A stretch of 64,000 bases of DNA from Flavobacterium terrae. GTDB taxonomy: Bacteria; Bacteroidota; Bacteroidia; Flavobacteriales; Flavobacteriaceae. The stretch lies in NCBI RefSeq assembly GCF_900142035.1, contig NZ_FQZI01000003.1:186001-250000 (forward strand), in the 5' to 3' direction. A program made the position numbers and the translations under genes. This document shows positions 38,166 to 47,650 of this stretch, one piece after another; the stretch's first letter is position 1; the number at the start of each line of letters is the position of its first letter. Under the pieces are notes generated by a model. That model was not told the DNA's origin. It made no database searches and saw only the letters and a list, made by a program, of their open reading frames with translations.

Positions 38166-39210
38166 ATTTAAGACATTTTATTGTTTCTTTTCTTTTTATC
38201 TTTCCTGTTTCAGTTTCTAAAAATTTGTTAACGAAAAATATTTGTTTAGGCCTTTCATATTTATCTAATTCTTCAAAAATTGAAGGATCTAATTTAAATT
38301 CTCCACCTTCAATAAACAGAACTAATTTCTCATTGAAAACATCATCGGGAATACCTGCAACAAAAAAACGCCTTTGAATTTTACTAATTAGCTTACTCTC
38401 AATTTGCTCAGGAAAGAGCTTAATCCCACCACTATTAACTACATTGTCAAATCTTCCTTTCCATACAAACTCAGTATCTGAAATTAAATCAACTATGTCA
38501 TTTGTTTTTAGTTCTTCTGGAATTAATTGTGGAGCATAGATAACTAAACAATCTCTATTATCTGTCTTGATTTTTACATTAGGTAAAACTTTAAAACCCT
38601 TATCCCCTACTTTTCTTAGAGCAACATGAGTTACAGTTTCGGTCATACTGTAGGATTCATAAGCATTGTAATTAATTTCGATTAACTTAGTAGTCAATTG
38701 TTGATTTAAAGGTGCACCACCTATGAGTAATGTTTTAATTTTATCTAGTTGATTAATTGAGTTTTCAACTTGAAGTGGAACCATAGCCACAAAATCATAA
38801 ACTTTTGAAATATCTTTCAAAGGACTTGCTGATGGTTCAACTACATCAATCTTCCACCCTAAAACCATTGCTCTAACAAACATCATCTTACCTGCAATAT
38901 ACTTTACAGGAAGACAACAGAGAGCAATAGTATTTTCATATATTTCAAAAAAAGCACTAGTAGCTAAAGCAGAATTAATCATTGCTGATTTTTCAATCTT
39001 AATTTCTTTAGATTTACCAGTTGTTCCAGAGGTTTTTACAATTATGAAGGAATCCTGATTGAACCATTGTTTTAAAAAAAATCCCAAATCTTTAAGATTA
39101 TCTATTGTCGATAAAGTAAACTCTTCGGATTTTAAAAGTAATTCTGCCTTATCAAGGCTTAAATCATTTAATTGAAATGAAGGATGAATATTGAAAGTAA
39201 AATTCTCCAC
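38164..39210 (-). CDS. menE: o-Succinylbenzoate-CoA ligase (short form)
   Basis: This 348-residue member of the acyl-CoA synthetase (ANL) family activates o-succinylbenzoate in menaquinone synthesis. Motifs are the P-loop VKTSGTTGKSKEIKI, MVPLQV, LIGGAPLNQ, SYSMTETVTHVAL, FVWKGRFDNVVNSGGIKLFPEQIE and a C-terminal lysine in ETGKIKRKE. It is about 100 residues shorter than E. coli MenE, as usual for Bacteroidota. No other men gene is nearby, so the specificity rests on similarity. It is 12 bases downstream of the CPBP gene. Confidence 0.83.
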   Translation of the reverse strand: MENFTFNIHPSFQLNDLSLDKAELLLKSEEFTLSTIDNLKDLGFFLKQWFNQDSFIIVKTSGTTGKSKEIKIEKSAMINSALATSAFFEIYENTIALCCLPVKYIAGKMMFVRAMVLGWKIDVVEPSASPLKDISKVYDFVAMVPLQVENSINQLDKIKTLLIGGAPLNQQLTTKLIEINYNAYESYSMTETVTHVALRKVGDKGFKVLPNVKIKTDNRDCLVIYAPQLIPEELKTNDIVDLISDTEFVWKGRFDNVVNSGGIKLFPEQIESKLISKIQRRFFVAGIPDDVFNEKLVLFIEGGEFKLDPSIFEELDKYERPKQIFFVNKFLETETGKIKRKETIKCLK

Positions 39211-39222
39211 TTATCTATAGTT

Positions 39223-40137
39223 TTATTCAATTAATTTGCCAGTAAGTTTTTCTTTCCAATTGGTCCAATTGTATTTTTTGCTGAATAAAAATAATAAAAT
39301 AGGATATACAATAAAAACTGGCAGGACAACCTCGAAACCAGCTCCTGGTTCTGAAACATCTTTAAAAACTGAATCAGTTTGAAAAGCAGACCAATCTGAA
39401 GTAACCAACAAAGCTCCAATTAGATTATTAGCCGCATGGAATCCCATAGAGAGTTCCATTCCTTCATCCATAAGTGTTATTATACCTAAGAAAAGTCCTG
39501 TTCCTATATAATAAATCATCACAATATTGCCTAATTTATCAACTTCAGGATTAGCAAAGTGTAAAAGACCAAAACTTACTGAAGTAACCAGTAGTGGAAC
39601 CCATTTGTTTTTGGCTAACAACCCAAATCCTTGCATAAAATAGCCTCTGAAAATTAATTCTTCAACACTTGTTTGAATAGTAACCATTACAACTGCAATT
39701 ACAAGAAGCATTAAAAAAGGCATCAAATTAAAGTTCCATAGAAAATCCTGTGGTGAAGTAAAATAACCAACTATAGTTGTAATAATTTGAAAAATGGCCC
39801 AAATCGAAAAAGCAAAAATGAAACGACTCCAATCAATCCTCATTCTTGAAGTTATTATGTCTTTAATCTTTTGATCATGAATTTTTACAACAAAATAAAT
39901 TCCAACTAAAGCAACAGCAAAAGACAAAAGCAGTAAAAAAAATGTCAGATTTTTATTTAAAACATTCATGAAATCAGAGGTAACAACAGGCATAGGTTTA
40001 TCTTCTGCAAAACATTTTACCATTACAGCTACCAATAAAGGGACTTGACCGATTACATTAGCAATAAAAATTAATAAACCACCTAAAATATATTTCCAAA
40101 ATTTATTACCGGGCAAAAAGGCTTGTTGTAAAAACAT
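39223..40137 (-). CDS. CPBP (Abi) family intramembrane glutamic endopeptidase
   Basis: This 304-residue protein has about seven or eight membrane helices and the three CPBP active-site motifs: EELIFRGYFMQG, SFGLLHFANPE and MGFHAANNLIGA. CPBP proteins include the Rce1 prenyl-protease and bacterial bacteriocin-immunity or processing proteases; the substrate here is unknown. It is divergent from the ArsC-like gene and just upstream of menE. Confidence 0.92.
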   Translation of the reverse strand: MFLQQAFLPGNKFWKYILGGLLIFIANVIGQVPLLVAVMVKCFAEDKPMPVVTSDFMNVLNKNLTFFLLLLSFAVALVGIYFVVKIHDQKIKDIITSRMRIDWSRFIFAFSIWAIFQIITTIVGYFTSPQDFLWNFNLMPFLMLLVIAVVMVTIQTSVEELIFRGYFMQGFGLLAKNKWVPLLVTSVSFGLLHFANPEVDKLGNIVMIYYIGTGLFLGIITLMDEGMELSMGFHAANNLIGALLVTSDWSAFQTDSVFKDVSEPGAGFEVVLPVFIVYPILLFLFSKKYNWTNWKEKLTGKLIE

Positions 40138-40170
40138 AAAAACAAATTAAAAAGTATAAGTAAGTTCTTT

Positions 40171-40178
40171 TAATTTTG
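40171..40178 (+). promoter_or_regulatory. -7 element of the ArsC-like gene
   Basis: TAATTTTG is a perfect TAnnTTTG match 33 bases before the ATG at 40212. No clear TTTG lies at the -33 distance. Confidence 0.5.
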
Positions 40179-40211
40179 TGTGAACTTAACAAAAGATAAA
40201 AATAACAAAAA

Positions 40212-40553
40212 ATGATTACAATTTATCACAATAACCGTTGTTCAAAATCAAGAGAAGGTTTATGTTTTTTAGAAGATGCAAAGGTTGAAATTGAGATTGT
40301 AAACTATTTAGAAAAATCTCCCAAAAAAAGAGAAATTAAATCATTACTTAAAAAGTTAAAATACAAACCCTTAGAACTAGTAAGGCAAAAAGAAACCATT
40401 TGGATACAAAACTTTAAAGGGAAAGATTTAAACGATGAGGAAATCATTGATGCCATGGTCAAATATCCAACTCTAATTGAAAGACCAATTATAGTCAATG
40501 GTAACAAAGCTGTTATAGCTAGACCAAAAGAAAGAATACTAGAAATATTGTAG
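40212..40553 (+). CDS. arsC: ArsC/Spx-family thioredoxin-fold protein (glutaredoxin-type arsenate reductase)
   Basis: This 113-residue protein carries YHNNRCSKSREGLCFL (the CxxS/R-type active-site Cys near residue 9), IEIVNYLEKSP and a C-terminal RPIIVNGNKAVIARP, as in ArsC. It may be a true arsenate reductase or a related YffB/Spx member. No arsB/arsR genes are next to it, so an arsenic role is only probable. It starts after a TAATTTTG promoter and is divergent from the CPBP gene. Confidence 0.85.
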   Translation: MITIYHNNRCSKSREGLCFLEDAKVEIEIVNYLEKSPKKREIKSLLKKLKYKPLELVRQKETIWIQNFKGKDLNDEEIIDAMVKYPTLIERPIIVNGNKAVIARPKERILEIL

Positions 40554-40574
40554 AGAATAACCATTTAACAATAC

Positions 40575-40609
40575 TTTGGCAAAAATTATAATTTTCAATT
40601 TTATTTTTG
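40575..40609 (+). promoter_or_regulatory. Promoter of the outer-membrane receptor gene
   Basis: TTTG at 40575-40578, a 23-base spacer and TATTTTTG at 40602-40609 match the Bacteroidota consensus. The ATG follows 17 bases after the -7 element. Confidence 0.75.
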
Positions 40610-40626
40610 TGGCTTAATTTAAAGTC

Positions 40627-43161
40627 ATGAAGTTTTTTAAAATACTTACTTTTTTATCTGTTCTCATCTCTACTTTTTCATTTGCACAGCAAGGAAATAA
40701 AGTTACTTTATCTGGAAAAATTATAGAAAAGACTAGCGGTCTACCTTTAGAATATGCTACGGTAACAATTATCAATCCATCTACTAGTAAACCTGTTTCA
40801 GGTGGTGTTACAGATAGTAAAGGTGAATTTAAAATTGATGTATCACAAGGTAGCTATAACATCAAATACGAATACATTTCCTTTAAGACTATTGAAATAA
40901 AAGGAAAAAACATTTCATCAAACACAAATCTTGGAACTATAGCTTTAGAAGATGAAGCCCAACAATTAGACGCAGTAGAAATACGAGTAGAAAAAACGGC
41001 TGTTGATATTAAGTTAGACAAAAAAGTATATAGTGTAGGAAAAGATATCATGGTTAGAGGTGGAACTGTTAGTGACGTGTTAGATAATGTTCCATCAGTT
41101 TCTGTAGATTCAGACGGTACAGTTTCACTAAGAGGAAATGAAAGCGTTCGTATTCTAATTGATGGAAAACCATCAAATATGGGTAATATTAATGATGCTT
41201 TAAAACTAATTCCTGCAGAAACAATTGATAAAGTGGAAATTGTAACAAATCCATCAGCTCGTTATGATGCTGAAGGAGGTGGAGGAATCATTAACATCAT
41301 TCTTAAAAAAGGTAAAAACCAAGGTATAAACGGAACATTTGTTGCTTCTGTTGGAGATCCAAGAAACACAGGAGTTTCTGCAAACTTAAACTTTAAACAA
41401 GAACATTCAAACTTCTTTACTTCAATTGGTTACAACAACAGAAGTAATCCAGGAAATACTAAAATTGATCAGCAAAATTTTGACCAAAATGGAGCTCTAA
41501 AATCAATTTTGAATGAAAGGAGAAAAAACAATCGTTTTGGTGAAGGATTGAATGCAAATTTTGGAATTGAATTATTATTGAATAAATCAACTTCATGGAC
41601 AAACTCTTTGAATGTAAGAAGCAATAAAGGAGGTAATAAAGAAAATGTACTTTATTACAACTACGATGCGTTAAATCAATATTTAAATACCAGACAACGT
41701 TATAATGATTTACAATCAACAAGTGAAAATGTCGATTATTCATCAAACTTCGTGAAGAACTTTAAAAAAGATGGACATAAATTAACTGCAGATATTTCGA
41801 TTTCACAAAATAGTGACAATGACAATTCTACTATTGAAGGTATAATCTTAGACAATAATGAATTTGTTTCTTCTGAGAGAACTCGTAAAAATGACAAACA
41901 ACAAAGAAATTTATTTCAAGTTGATTATGTACTTCCTATTGGCAAAAAGTCACAATTTGAAGCTGGTTTTAGAGGAAATTATGTAAAAAATATAACAGAT
42001 TATCAAGTTGAAGAACGAAAAACAGCTTCTAGTCCATTTACTAATATTGATGAATTTACCAACATTTTAGAATATAATGAAAATGTAACAGCGGTTTATA
42101 CGCAATTTGGGTCAAAAATCAATAAATTTTCTTATTTGGCTGGACTACGTTTTGAAGACTCTAAAATTGAAGTTAATCAGTTGACATCTACTATTTTTAA
42201 AACAAAAAAATACAACAACTTATTTCCTAGTTTATTTTTAACTTATGAAATAAATGACCAAAGCAGCATATCTTTAAATTATAGTAAAAGAATTTCTAGA
42301 CCTAGAGATCGTTTCATTAATCCATTTGCGTCATATACTAGTAACGTAAACTTATTTCAAGGAAATCCTGATATAAACCCTGCTTACTCAGATGCTTTTG
42401 ATTTAGGCTATCTAAAAAAATGGGAGAAACTAACATTAAGTACATCGCTGTATTACAATCACACTACAGATTCTTTTGAAATGGTTAGAAAAGAAAGAGG
42501 AGATTTTGTTTTTACACCTGTTGGAACCCCAGATGTTATTGTCAATGGAGAAATTGTTACTGTAAACGATGGAGAAGACATTAAAACTCCTGTTATTGTT
42601 AATACTTTTTTTAATTTAGGTCAAAATGATCGTTTTGGATTTGAATTTACTTTAAACTATAACTTTAAAAAATGGTGGAAACTTAATGGAAACTTCAATT
42701 TCTTTAATAGTCAAAATACAGGCAGCTATACTTATATAAATAGTAAAAATGAAGAAGTTTTTCAAAGTTTTAATAGAAACGCAACTACTTGGTTCACAAG
42801 AATTACATCAAAAGTAACATTGCCTTACAAAATTGAATGGCAAACCAATGCAACTTACAATGCAGCTCAAAAAACTGCTCAAGGGTCTAACAAGGCTATT
42901 GCAGCGATGAATCTAGCATTTAGCAAAGATGTTCTTAAAGATATGGGAACTATTTCTTTCAACATTAGTGATGTATTTAATTCACGTAAAAGAATACAAG
43001 ACATACAACTTCCTAATACCAATTCTCACAGTGAAATGCAATGGCGTAGAAGAGCATTTACACTTTCATTTACCTATCGTTTTAATAAAAAGAAAACTGA
43101 CAGAGATCAGAAACCAAAACAAAATAATAATGGTAATGGTGATGATGAGTTCATGGGATAA
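40627..43161 (+). CDS. TonB-dependent-receptor-like outer membrane protein (CarboxypepD_reg + plug + barrel)
   Basis: This 844-residue protein has a signal peptide (about 1-20, ending FSFAQ). A CarboxypepD_reg domain (about 25-105, VTLSGKIIEKTSG and TDSKGEFKIDV) is followed by a plug (VSDVLDNVPSVSVDSDG, IRILIDGKPSN-type). The beta-barrel of the OMP_b-brl_3 type contains SLNYSKRISRPRD and the terminal AFTLSFTYRF, with a polar Asn/Gly tail after the barrel. This is the general receptor class that imports substrates across the outer membrane, but no SusD partner is adjacent and no ligand is apparent. Confidence 0.9.
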   Translation: MKFFKILTFLSVLISTFSFAQQGNKVTLSGKIIEKTSGLPLEYATVTIINPSTSKPVSGGVTDSKGEFKIDVSQGSYNIKYEYISFKTIEIKGKNISSNTNLGTIALEDEAQQLDAVEIRVEKTAVDIKLDKKVYSVGKDIMVRGGTVSDVLDNVPSVSVDSDGTVSLRGNESVRILIDGKPSNMGNINDALKLIPAETIDKVEIVTNPSARYDAEGGGGIINIILKKGKNQGINGTFVASVGDPRNTGVSANLNFKQEHSNFFTSIGYNNRSNPGNTKIDQQNFDQNGALKSILNERRKNNRFGEGLNANFGIELLLNKSTSWTNSLNVRSNKGGNKENVLYYNYDALNQYLNTRQRYNDLQSTSENVDYSSNFVKNFKKDGHKLTADISISQNSDNDNSTIEGIILDNNEFVSSERTRKNDKQQRNLFQVDYVLPIGKKSQFEAGFRGNYVKNITDYQVEERKTASSPFTNIDEFTNILEYNENVTAVYTQFGSKINKFSYLAGLRFEDSKIEVNQLTSTIFKTKKYNNLFPSLFLTYEINDQSSISLNYSKRISRPRDRFINPFASYTSNVNLFQGNPDINPAYSDAFDLGYLKKWEKLTLSTSLYYNHTTDSFEMVRKERGDFVFTPVGTPDVIVNGEIVTVNDGEDIKTPVIVNTFFNLGQNDRFGFEFTLNYNFKKWWKLNGNFNFFNSQNTGSYTYINSKNEEVFQSFNRNATTWFTRITSKVTLPYKIEWQTNATYNAAQKTAQGSNKAIAAMNLAFSKDVLKDMGTISFNISDVFNSRKRIQDIQLPNTNSHSEMQWRRRAFTLSFTYRFNKKKTDRDQKPKQNNNGNGDDEFMG

Positions 43162-43164
43162 CAT

Positions 43165-43192
43165 AAAAAAAGGTACGCAATGCGTACCTTTT
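43165..43192. terminator. Intrinsic terminator, convergent
   Basis: AAAAGGTACGC pairs with GCGTACCTTTT around AAT, between the receptor gene and the small membrane protein gene. Confidence 0.9.
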
Positions 43193-43210
43193 ATTTTTTA
43201 AACAAATCAA

Positions 43211-43384
43211 TTAAGCTTGTTCATTTTCTGCTAGTCTATTAGCTCTTTTTTCTTTCCACATTTCCCACATAGCTCCTCCTATCCAGTAGAATACGAAGTT
43301 AATTAAGAAAATCATTAACCAAAAACCCATGGTTAATATTGTTAAGAAAAGTAAGAAACCTAAATACTGTTGAAATTCAAACAT
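43211..43384 (-). CDS. Small membrane protein (57 residues)
   Basis: The ATG at 43384 gives MFEFQQYLGFLLFLTILTM and then a second hydrophobic run with FWLMIFLINFVFYWIGGAM, ending in a charged tail (EMWKEKRANRLAENEQA). A longer reading from 43441 adds 19 residues that overlap the predicted promoter, so the shorter form is preferred. I do not recognise a family; a two-helix hairpin in the inner membrane is likely. Confidence 0.72.
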   Translation of the reverse strand: MFEFQQYLGFLLFLTILTMGFWLMIFLINFVFYWIGGAMWEMWKEKRANRLAENEQA

Positions 43385-43410
43385 GTTTTCCGGAATTTTT
43401 GAATACCCTA

Positions 43411-43441
43411 CAAATGTAAATGTATTTATTGGGTTAACCAA
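43411..43441 (-). promoter_or_regulatory. Promoter of the small membrane protein
   Basis: On the minus strand TTG (complement of 43439-43441), a 20-base spacer and TACATTTG (complement of 43411-43418) form a good match to TTG/N17-23/TAnnTTTG. This supports the start at 43384 rather than 43441. Confidence 0.65.
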
Positions 43442-43490
43442 TAATAAAACGAATTTTATTTTAAACTAAAATTAAGTTGTGATTAATCAA

Positions 43491-44561
43491 TCAAAACCAT
43501 TTTCTAAGTTTGAAATATATTATCATTCCAATAGTAATGATAAACATAATCGCAATAGTAATGAAATATCCATTTTCAGACTTCAATTCGGGCATATTTT
43601 CAAAATTCATCCCGTAAACTCCAGCTATAAAAGTAAGTGGAATAAAAATTGCAGAGACAATTGTTAGTGTTTTCATGATCTCATTCATTTTATGACTTTG
43701 TGCCGAAAAGAAAAAATGAGTTGCACTATCAAGCGTTGCCATATCATCTTCAATCTGCTCTAATAACTCAAGACTTTTTTGATATAAACGAGAGAAAAAA
43801 CTATAGTTTTGAGATTCAATAGCATTAAAAACATTATCGTCTTTAATACTAATTATGGTATGTAATGAATCTCTTAGTGGGATGATGGCTCTTTTTAAAA
43901 AACTATAATTGTCTTTATGTCTTTCTATTTTTTCGATGGTTCTTGGGTTCACATCAATTTTTGAGAGATTTAGCAACTCATCAACTTTATTTTCCTCATT
44001 TTCAATTGTGATATAGAAATTTTCCATCACTGCGTCAAGTAAAATATAAAGCAAATAATCCGCTTTTTTGGTTCTCACTATTCCAGAATGAGTTCTTATT
44101 CTTTCCCTGATATGTGTAAAAAAATCACTTCTTTTTTCCTGAAAAGAAACTAAAACTCCATCCTTAAGCAAAAAACTAATTTGCTCAACATTTAATTGGA
44201 AAGATTCGTTATTTGGTAAAAGTGATTTAATATTAAAAAATAAAGTATCGTGGTATTCTTCTACCTTAGTCCTCTTAGTAGTATTGAGTATATCTCCCAA
44301 CATGAAATTATCAATTTTAAAAAAATCTCCAATTTCTTGTATGACTTTCATATCGTTTAAACCATGAATGTTCAGCCAATTAATTTTTTCAAAATCAATA
44401 CTAGATAAGATATCATGACACTTTAAATTTTCACATTCAGTAAGTTCATCATTATTGTAAACAAACAATTGTATCTCCGTTTCAACGTTTTTGTAATGCC
44501 CTGTATACTCTAAAAAAATCGGTTGAATTTTGCGTCCTTTTTTATATTTAATCTTTCGCAC
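43491..44561 (-). CDS. corA: CorA-family magnesium/cobalt transporter
   Basis: The C-terminus has two adjacent helices with the selectivity motif YGMNFENMPE between them (GMN), which identifies CorA. The start is uncertain. The reading frame is open to a GTG at 44747 (418 residues) with an ATG at 44729. The conserved part starts at RKIKYKKGRKIQPIFLEYTG, just after the GTG at 44561 (356 residues), which fits the family's usual length. The stretch between 44561 and 44747 is unlike the core protein. A TAAATTTG element (complement of 44772-44779) puts the transcript start near 44765, so the longer form is still possible. Confidence 0.85.
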   Translation of the reverse strand: MRKIKYKKGRKIQPIFLEYTGHYKNVETEIQLFVYNNDELTECENLKCHDILSSIDFEKINWLNIHGLNDMKVIQEIGDFFKIDNFMLGDILNTTKRTKVEEYHDTLFFNIKSLLPNNESFQLNVEQISFLLKDGVLVSFQEKRSDFFTHIRERIRTHSGIVRTKKADYLLYILLDAVMENFYITIENEENKVDELLNLSKIDVNPRTIEKIERHKDNYSFLKRAIIPLRDSLHTIISIKDDNVFNAIESQNYSFFSRLYQKSLELLEQIEDDMATLDSATHFFFSAQSHKMNEIMKTLTIVSAIFIPLTFIAGVYGMNFENMPELKSENGYFITIAIMFIITIGMIIYFKLRKWF

Positions 44562-44925
44562 TGCAATAGCTTTTAAGAGTAATATTACAAAACTTCTGTA
44601 AAATAAAAAAAGCTCTTTGAATAAAATCCAAACAGCTTTTCTTGAATTAATATAACTAACCTCTATTTCGTTTTTTATAAACGTACTGCAGAATCTCGAA
44701 AACTTTAGGATTAACTTCTGCAATAACATTTTATCAAATAAAGCCACAAATTTTACTTTACTTAATTATCTCAAATTTAACAAATTATATTCTATTTACA
44801 TACTAAAATTTATTTTTTTTAGAAATAAATTTAGCTTAAAAGTTAATTTGATTGTGTTAATGAATTTATTAAACATAAAATAGAAATAAAAAAAAACTAC
44901 ATTATTTTTACATAAAATAGTTTAC

Positions 44926-46161
44926 ATGAAAACCTTAATAATAAACATTAAAGAATTACTTCAAGTACGAGAAAATAACATAGATAAAGTATCGGGGAAA
45001 GACATGGCAATACTTCCTAAAATCGAGAATGCTTATTTATTAATTGAAGACAATTTAATTGCTGATTATGGTTTAATGGATAACTGTCCTAAAATTGATA
45101 TTGATAAAACAATTGATGCTCAAGGAAAAGTTGTATTGCCTTCTTGGTGTGATAGTCATACTCATATTGTTTATGCAGGCAATAGAGTTCAAGAGTTTGT
45201 TGATAGAATAAATGGTTTAAGTTATGAAGAAATAGCCAATCGTGGTGGTGGTATTCTAAACTCTGCAAAAAGAGTTAATGAAACTTCAGAAGAAATCATT
45301 TACAATGAATCGAAAGCTAGACTTGAAGAAATAATAAAGCAAGGCACTGGAGCTGTAGAAATAAAATCTGGATATGGCTTAACGGTTGATGACGAAATAA
45401 AAATGCTAAGGGTAATTAAAAAGCTTTCCGAAAATTATCCCATTATGATTAAATCTACTTTTTTGGGAGCTCACGCCTTCCCTACTGAGTATAAAGAAAA
45501 TCATTCGGCTTATATTGACTTGATTATAAATGAAATGCTTCCTAAAATCGCTGAAGAAAATTTAGCTGATTATATAGATGCGTTTTTAGAAACTGGTTAT
45601 TTTTCTGTTGAGGAAACAGAGAGAATTATGATTGCAGGAAAGAAATATGGATTAACTCCAAAAATACACGTAAACCAGTTTACTGCAATTGACGGAATCA
45701 AAGCTTGTGTAAAACATGAAGCTCTTAGTGTAGATCATTTAGAAATTGTTACCGATGAAGATATTGAAACTTTAAAAGATAGTATAACAATGCCTGTGGC
45801 TTTGCCTAGCTGCTCATATTTTATAAGCATTCCTTACACACCAGCCCGTAAAATGATGGAAGCAGGATTACCATTAGCTTTAGCTACTGATTATAACCCT
45901 GGCACTACTCCATCAGGAAACATGAATTTTGTTGTAGCAACTGCCTGTATAAAAATGAAGATGACACCAGAAGAGGCTATCAATGCAGCTACTATAAATG
46001 GAGCATATGCAATGGGCATTTCTCAAACACACGGTAGTATAACAAGGGGGAAAAGAGCAAATTTAATTATTACAAAACCGATTGTTTCCTTTTATCAGTT
46101 ACCTTATGAATTTGGAAGTAATTTGATTGAAAATGTTATTGTTGAAGGGAAAATGATTTAA
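44926..46161 (+). CDS. hutI: Imidazolonepropionase
   Basis: This 411-residue metal-dependent amidohydrolase is the third step of histidine breakdown. Motifs include DSHTHIVYAGNRVQEF with the first metal His-x-His, a substrate-site AHAFPTEYKENH, KIHVNQFTAIDGI, SVDHLEI and ATDYNPGTTPSGN with the catalytic Asp. The gene is far from hutH and divergent from corA. Its end lies only 16 bases from the end of the leftward pseudogene without a visible hairpin. Confidence 0.94.
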   Translation: MKTLIINIKELLQVRENNIDKVSGKDMAILPKIENAYLLIEDNLIADYGLMDNCPKIDIDKTIDAQGKVVLPSWCDSHTHIVYAGNRVQEFVDRINGLSYEEIANRGGGILNSAKRVNETSEEIIYNESKARLEEIIKQGTGAVEIKSGYGLTVDDEIKMLRVIKKLSENYPIMIKSTFLGAHAFPTEYKENHSAYIDLIINEMLPKIAEENLADYIDAFLETGYFSVEETERIMIAGKKYGLTPKIHVNQFTAIDGIKACVKHEALSVDHLEIVTDEDIETLKDSITMPVALPSCSYFISIPYTPARKMMEAGLPLALATDYNPGTTPSGNMNFVVATACIKMKMTPEEAINAATINGAYAMGISQTHGSITRGKRANLIITKPIVSFYQLPYEFGSNLIENVIVEGKMI

Positions 46162-46177
46162 ATGTTTTTTCAATCTA

Positions 46178-46837
46178 TTACAATGATTTGTAAAATTCTT
46201 TATTTTTAAATACTTCTTGAAAGGATTTTACAGTTGCCTGTAATATAGGAATAAAAAAAGCTTCATTACCTCTAAAATTTAACGTATAACTGTATTTATC
46301 TCCTTTTTTTAGAGTTTTTAAAGCTTTGTCTAAATCTTTCTTGAATTGCTTTTTATCTTCTTTTTGCTCATTGAAATAAATATCAATATCTTCCTTTACA
46401 TCTATATTACTAGAAAACATTGAGGCTATCAAAAAAGCATAAGCTTCGTCTTTTTTTTCAGCTTTATAGGCATTTTTAGCTAAATCATATATGATTCTGT
46501 CGACGTCTTTTTTAACATTTGTCCAGCTTAATTCTATTAATGGATTTGTAAAAATAGCTTTTGTATAAAATTCTTTAGCAAGTTGATAATTCCCTTGAGA
46601 AAAGTAAATATCACCTAAACTATGTGTTGATAAATGCAAAATATTTTCAACTTCATATTCTCCACGCGGAATCGCGTCAAAATGTTCTTTTAAAAAACTC
46701 TCGCTAATTTTTAAATCACTAAAATAAGCAAGCTCTTTTACATAATTTCGGATGCTGAATCGGTCCAGCTTTTCATTTAATTTGTTGGCATAATTGAGTA
46801 ATTCCTTATTCGATTTATAAGGTTCATGTTCTAAAAG
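46178..46837 (-). pseudogene. Probable TPR-protein fragment without a usable start
   Basis: This frame is open from just after the TAA at 46838-46840 to the TAA at 46178-46180 (about 219 codons). It lies in the same frame as the secreted-protein gene upstream. No in-frame ATG occurs; the first candidate start is a TTG at 46639 that cuts a TPR-like helix pair (LGDIYFSQGNYQLAKEFYTKAI). Residues before it (LLNYANKLNEKLDRF, ELAYFSDLKISESFLKEHF) look like real TPR-type protein. It is therefore either the end of a longer gene interrupted by one nonsense codon, or a TPR gene truncated at its 5' end. Confidence 0.6.
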
Positions 46838-47590
46838 TTATTTTAAACCTTCACGTAAATCGTCTATCCTGAAATCGTGATATAGAGGGAACATTTTACG
46901 GTCTTCTTCATGCTTAGATAGCTTTTTTTCTTTCCTCTTTTCAGTATTTTCTAGAGAATCATTTAAGTTAAAAATATTTTTACCTGATATAGAATTTTTA
47001 AAACAGTACACTATAATCCTAGGATTTGTTAAATTTTTATAATCATCATCAATAGAAATAATATACATCCAATTGTCCTTTTCGCGTATAAATGAAATTG
47101 TATTAGGCTCATTTACTACATACTCTGTTTTATTTTCTATGAAAGTACCTTCAGTTTCAATTTTCTTTAAGATAAGTTTTTGAAATAATTCAGTACCACC
47201 TATGCTTTCAATTTCAGTAAGGTATTTTTGTACATATTCTTTCATATAATCGGGTAACTCATTGGGATTTTGAGGACCAATTGCTGAAATGTTTATTTTT
47301 TCTTCGTAAAAAGTATATTTTGCAGGTGAAATTATTAAATCTGGATTATCTTCTGAAAGTATGATACAAATACCTACATTATCCTTTTTTAAATCCTTTA
47401 ATTCAATTTTTTTGGATTCATTGAAATTTGAAATAATGGTATTTAAATACTTATTTGTTTTACCTTCTCTTTTATATATTTGAATATATTCTTCAATGTT
47501 TTTCTTTACATTTTGATAGTTCTCTTGTGCTGTCAACTGTAAAGAGATGAGCAGTAAGATTTGTACATATTTTATTGTGTTATTCATCAC
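46838..47590 (-). CDS. Secreted protein of unknown function in the effector region
   Basis: This 250-residue protein has a signal peptide (about 1-22, ending QLTAQ). The mature part is helical then beta-rich (NVGICIILSEDNP, NTISFIREKDNWMYIISIDDD) with a charged C-terminal tail. I do not recognise a family. It is on the effector strand behind the two lipoproteins with a 60-base gap, so it may be another immunity-type protein or unrelated. Its TAA is followed in the same frame by 219 further open codons. Confidence 0.65.
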   Translation of the reverse strand: MMNNTIKYVQILLLISLQLTAQENYQNVKKNIEEYIQIYKREGKTNKYLNTIISNFNESKKIELKDLKKDNVGICIILSEDNPDLIISPAKYTFYEEKINISAIGPQNPNELPDYMKEYVQKYLTEIESIGGTELFQKLILKKIETEGTFIENKTEYVVNEPNTISFIREKDNWMYIISIDDDYKNLTNPRIIVYCFKNSISGKNIFNLNDSLENTEKRKEKKLSKHEEDRKMFPLYHDFRIDDLREGLK

Positions 47591-47650
47591 ATTCTTAAAA
47601 TTTCAAACTATACTAAAACAATATTTACTTTTGAAACCATTTTCACTTAA

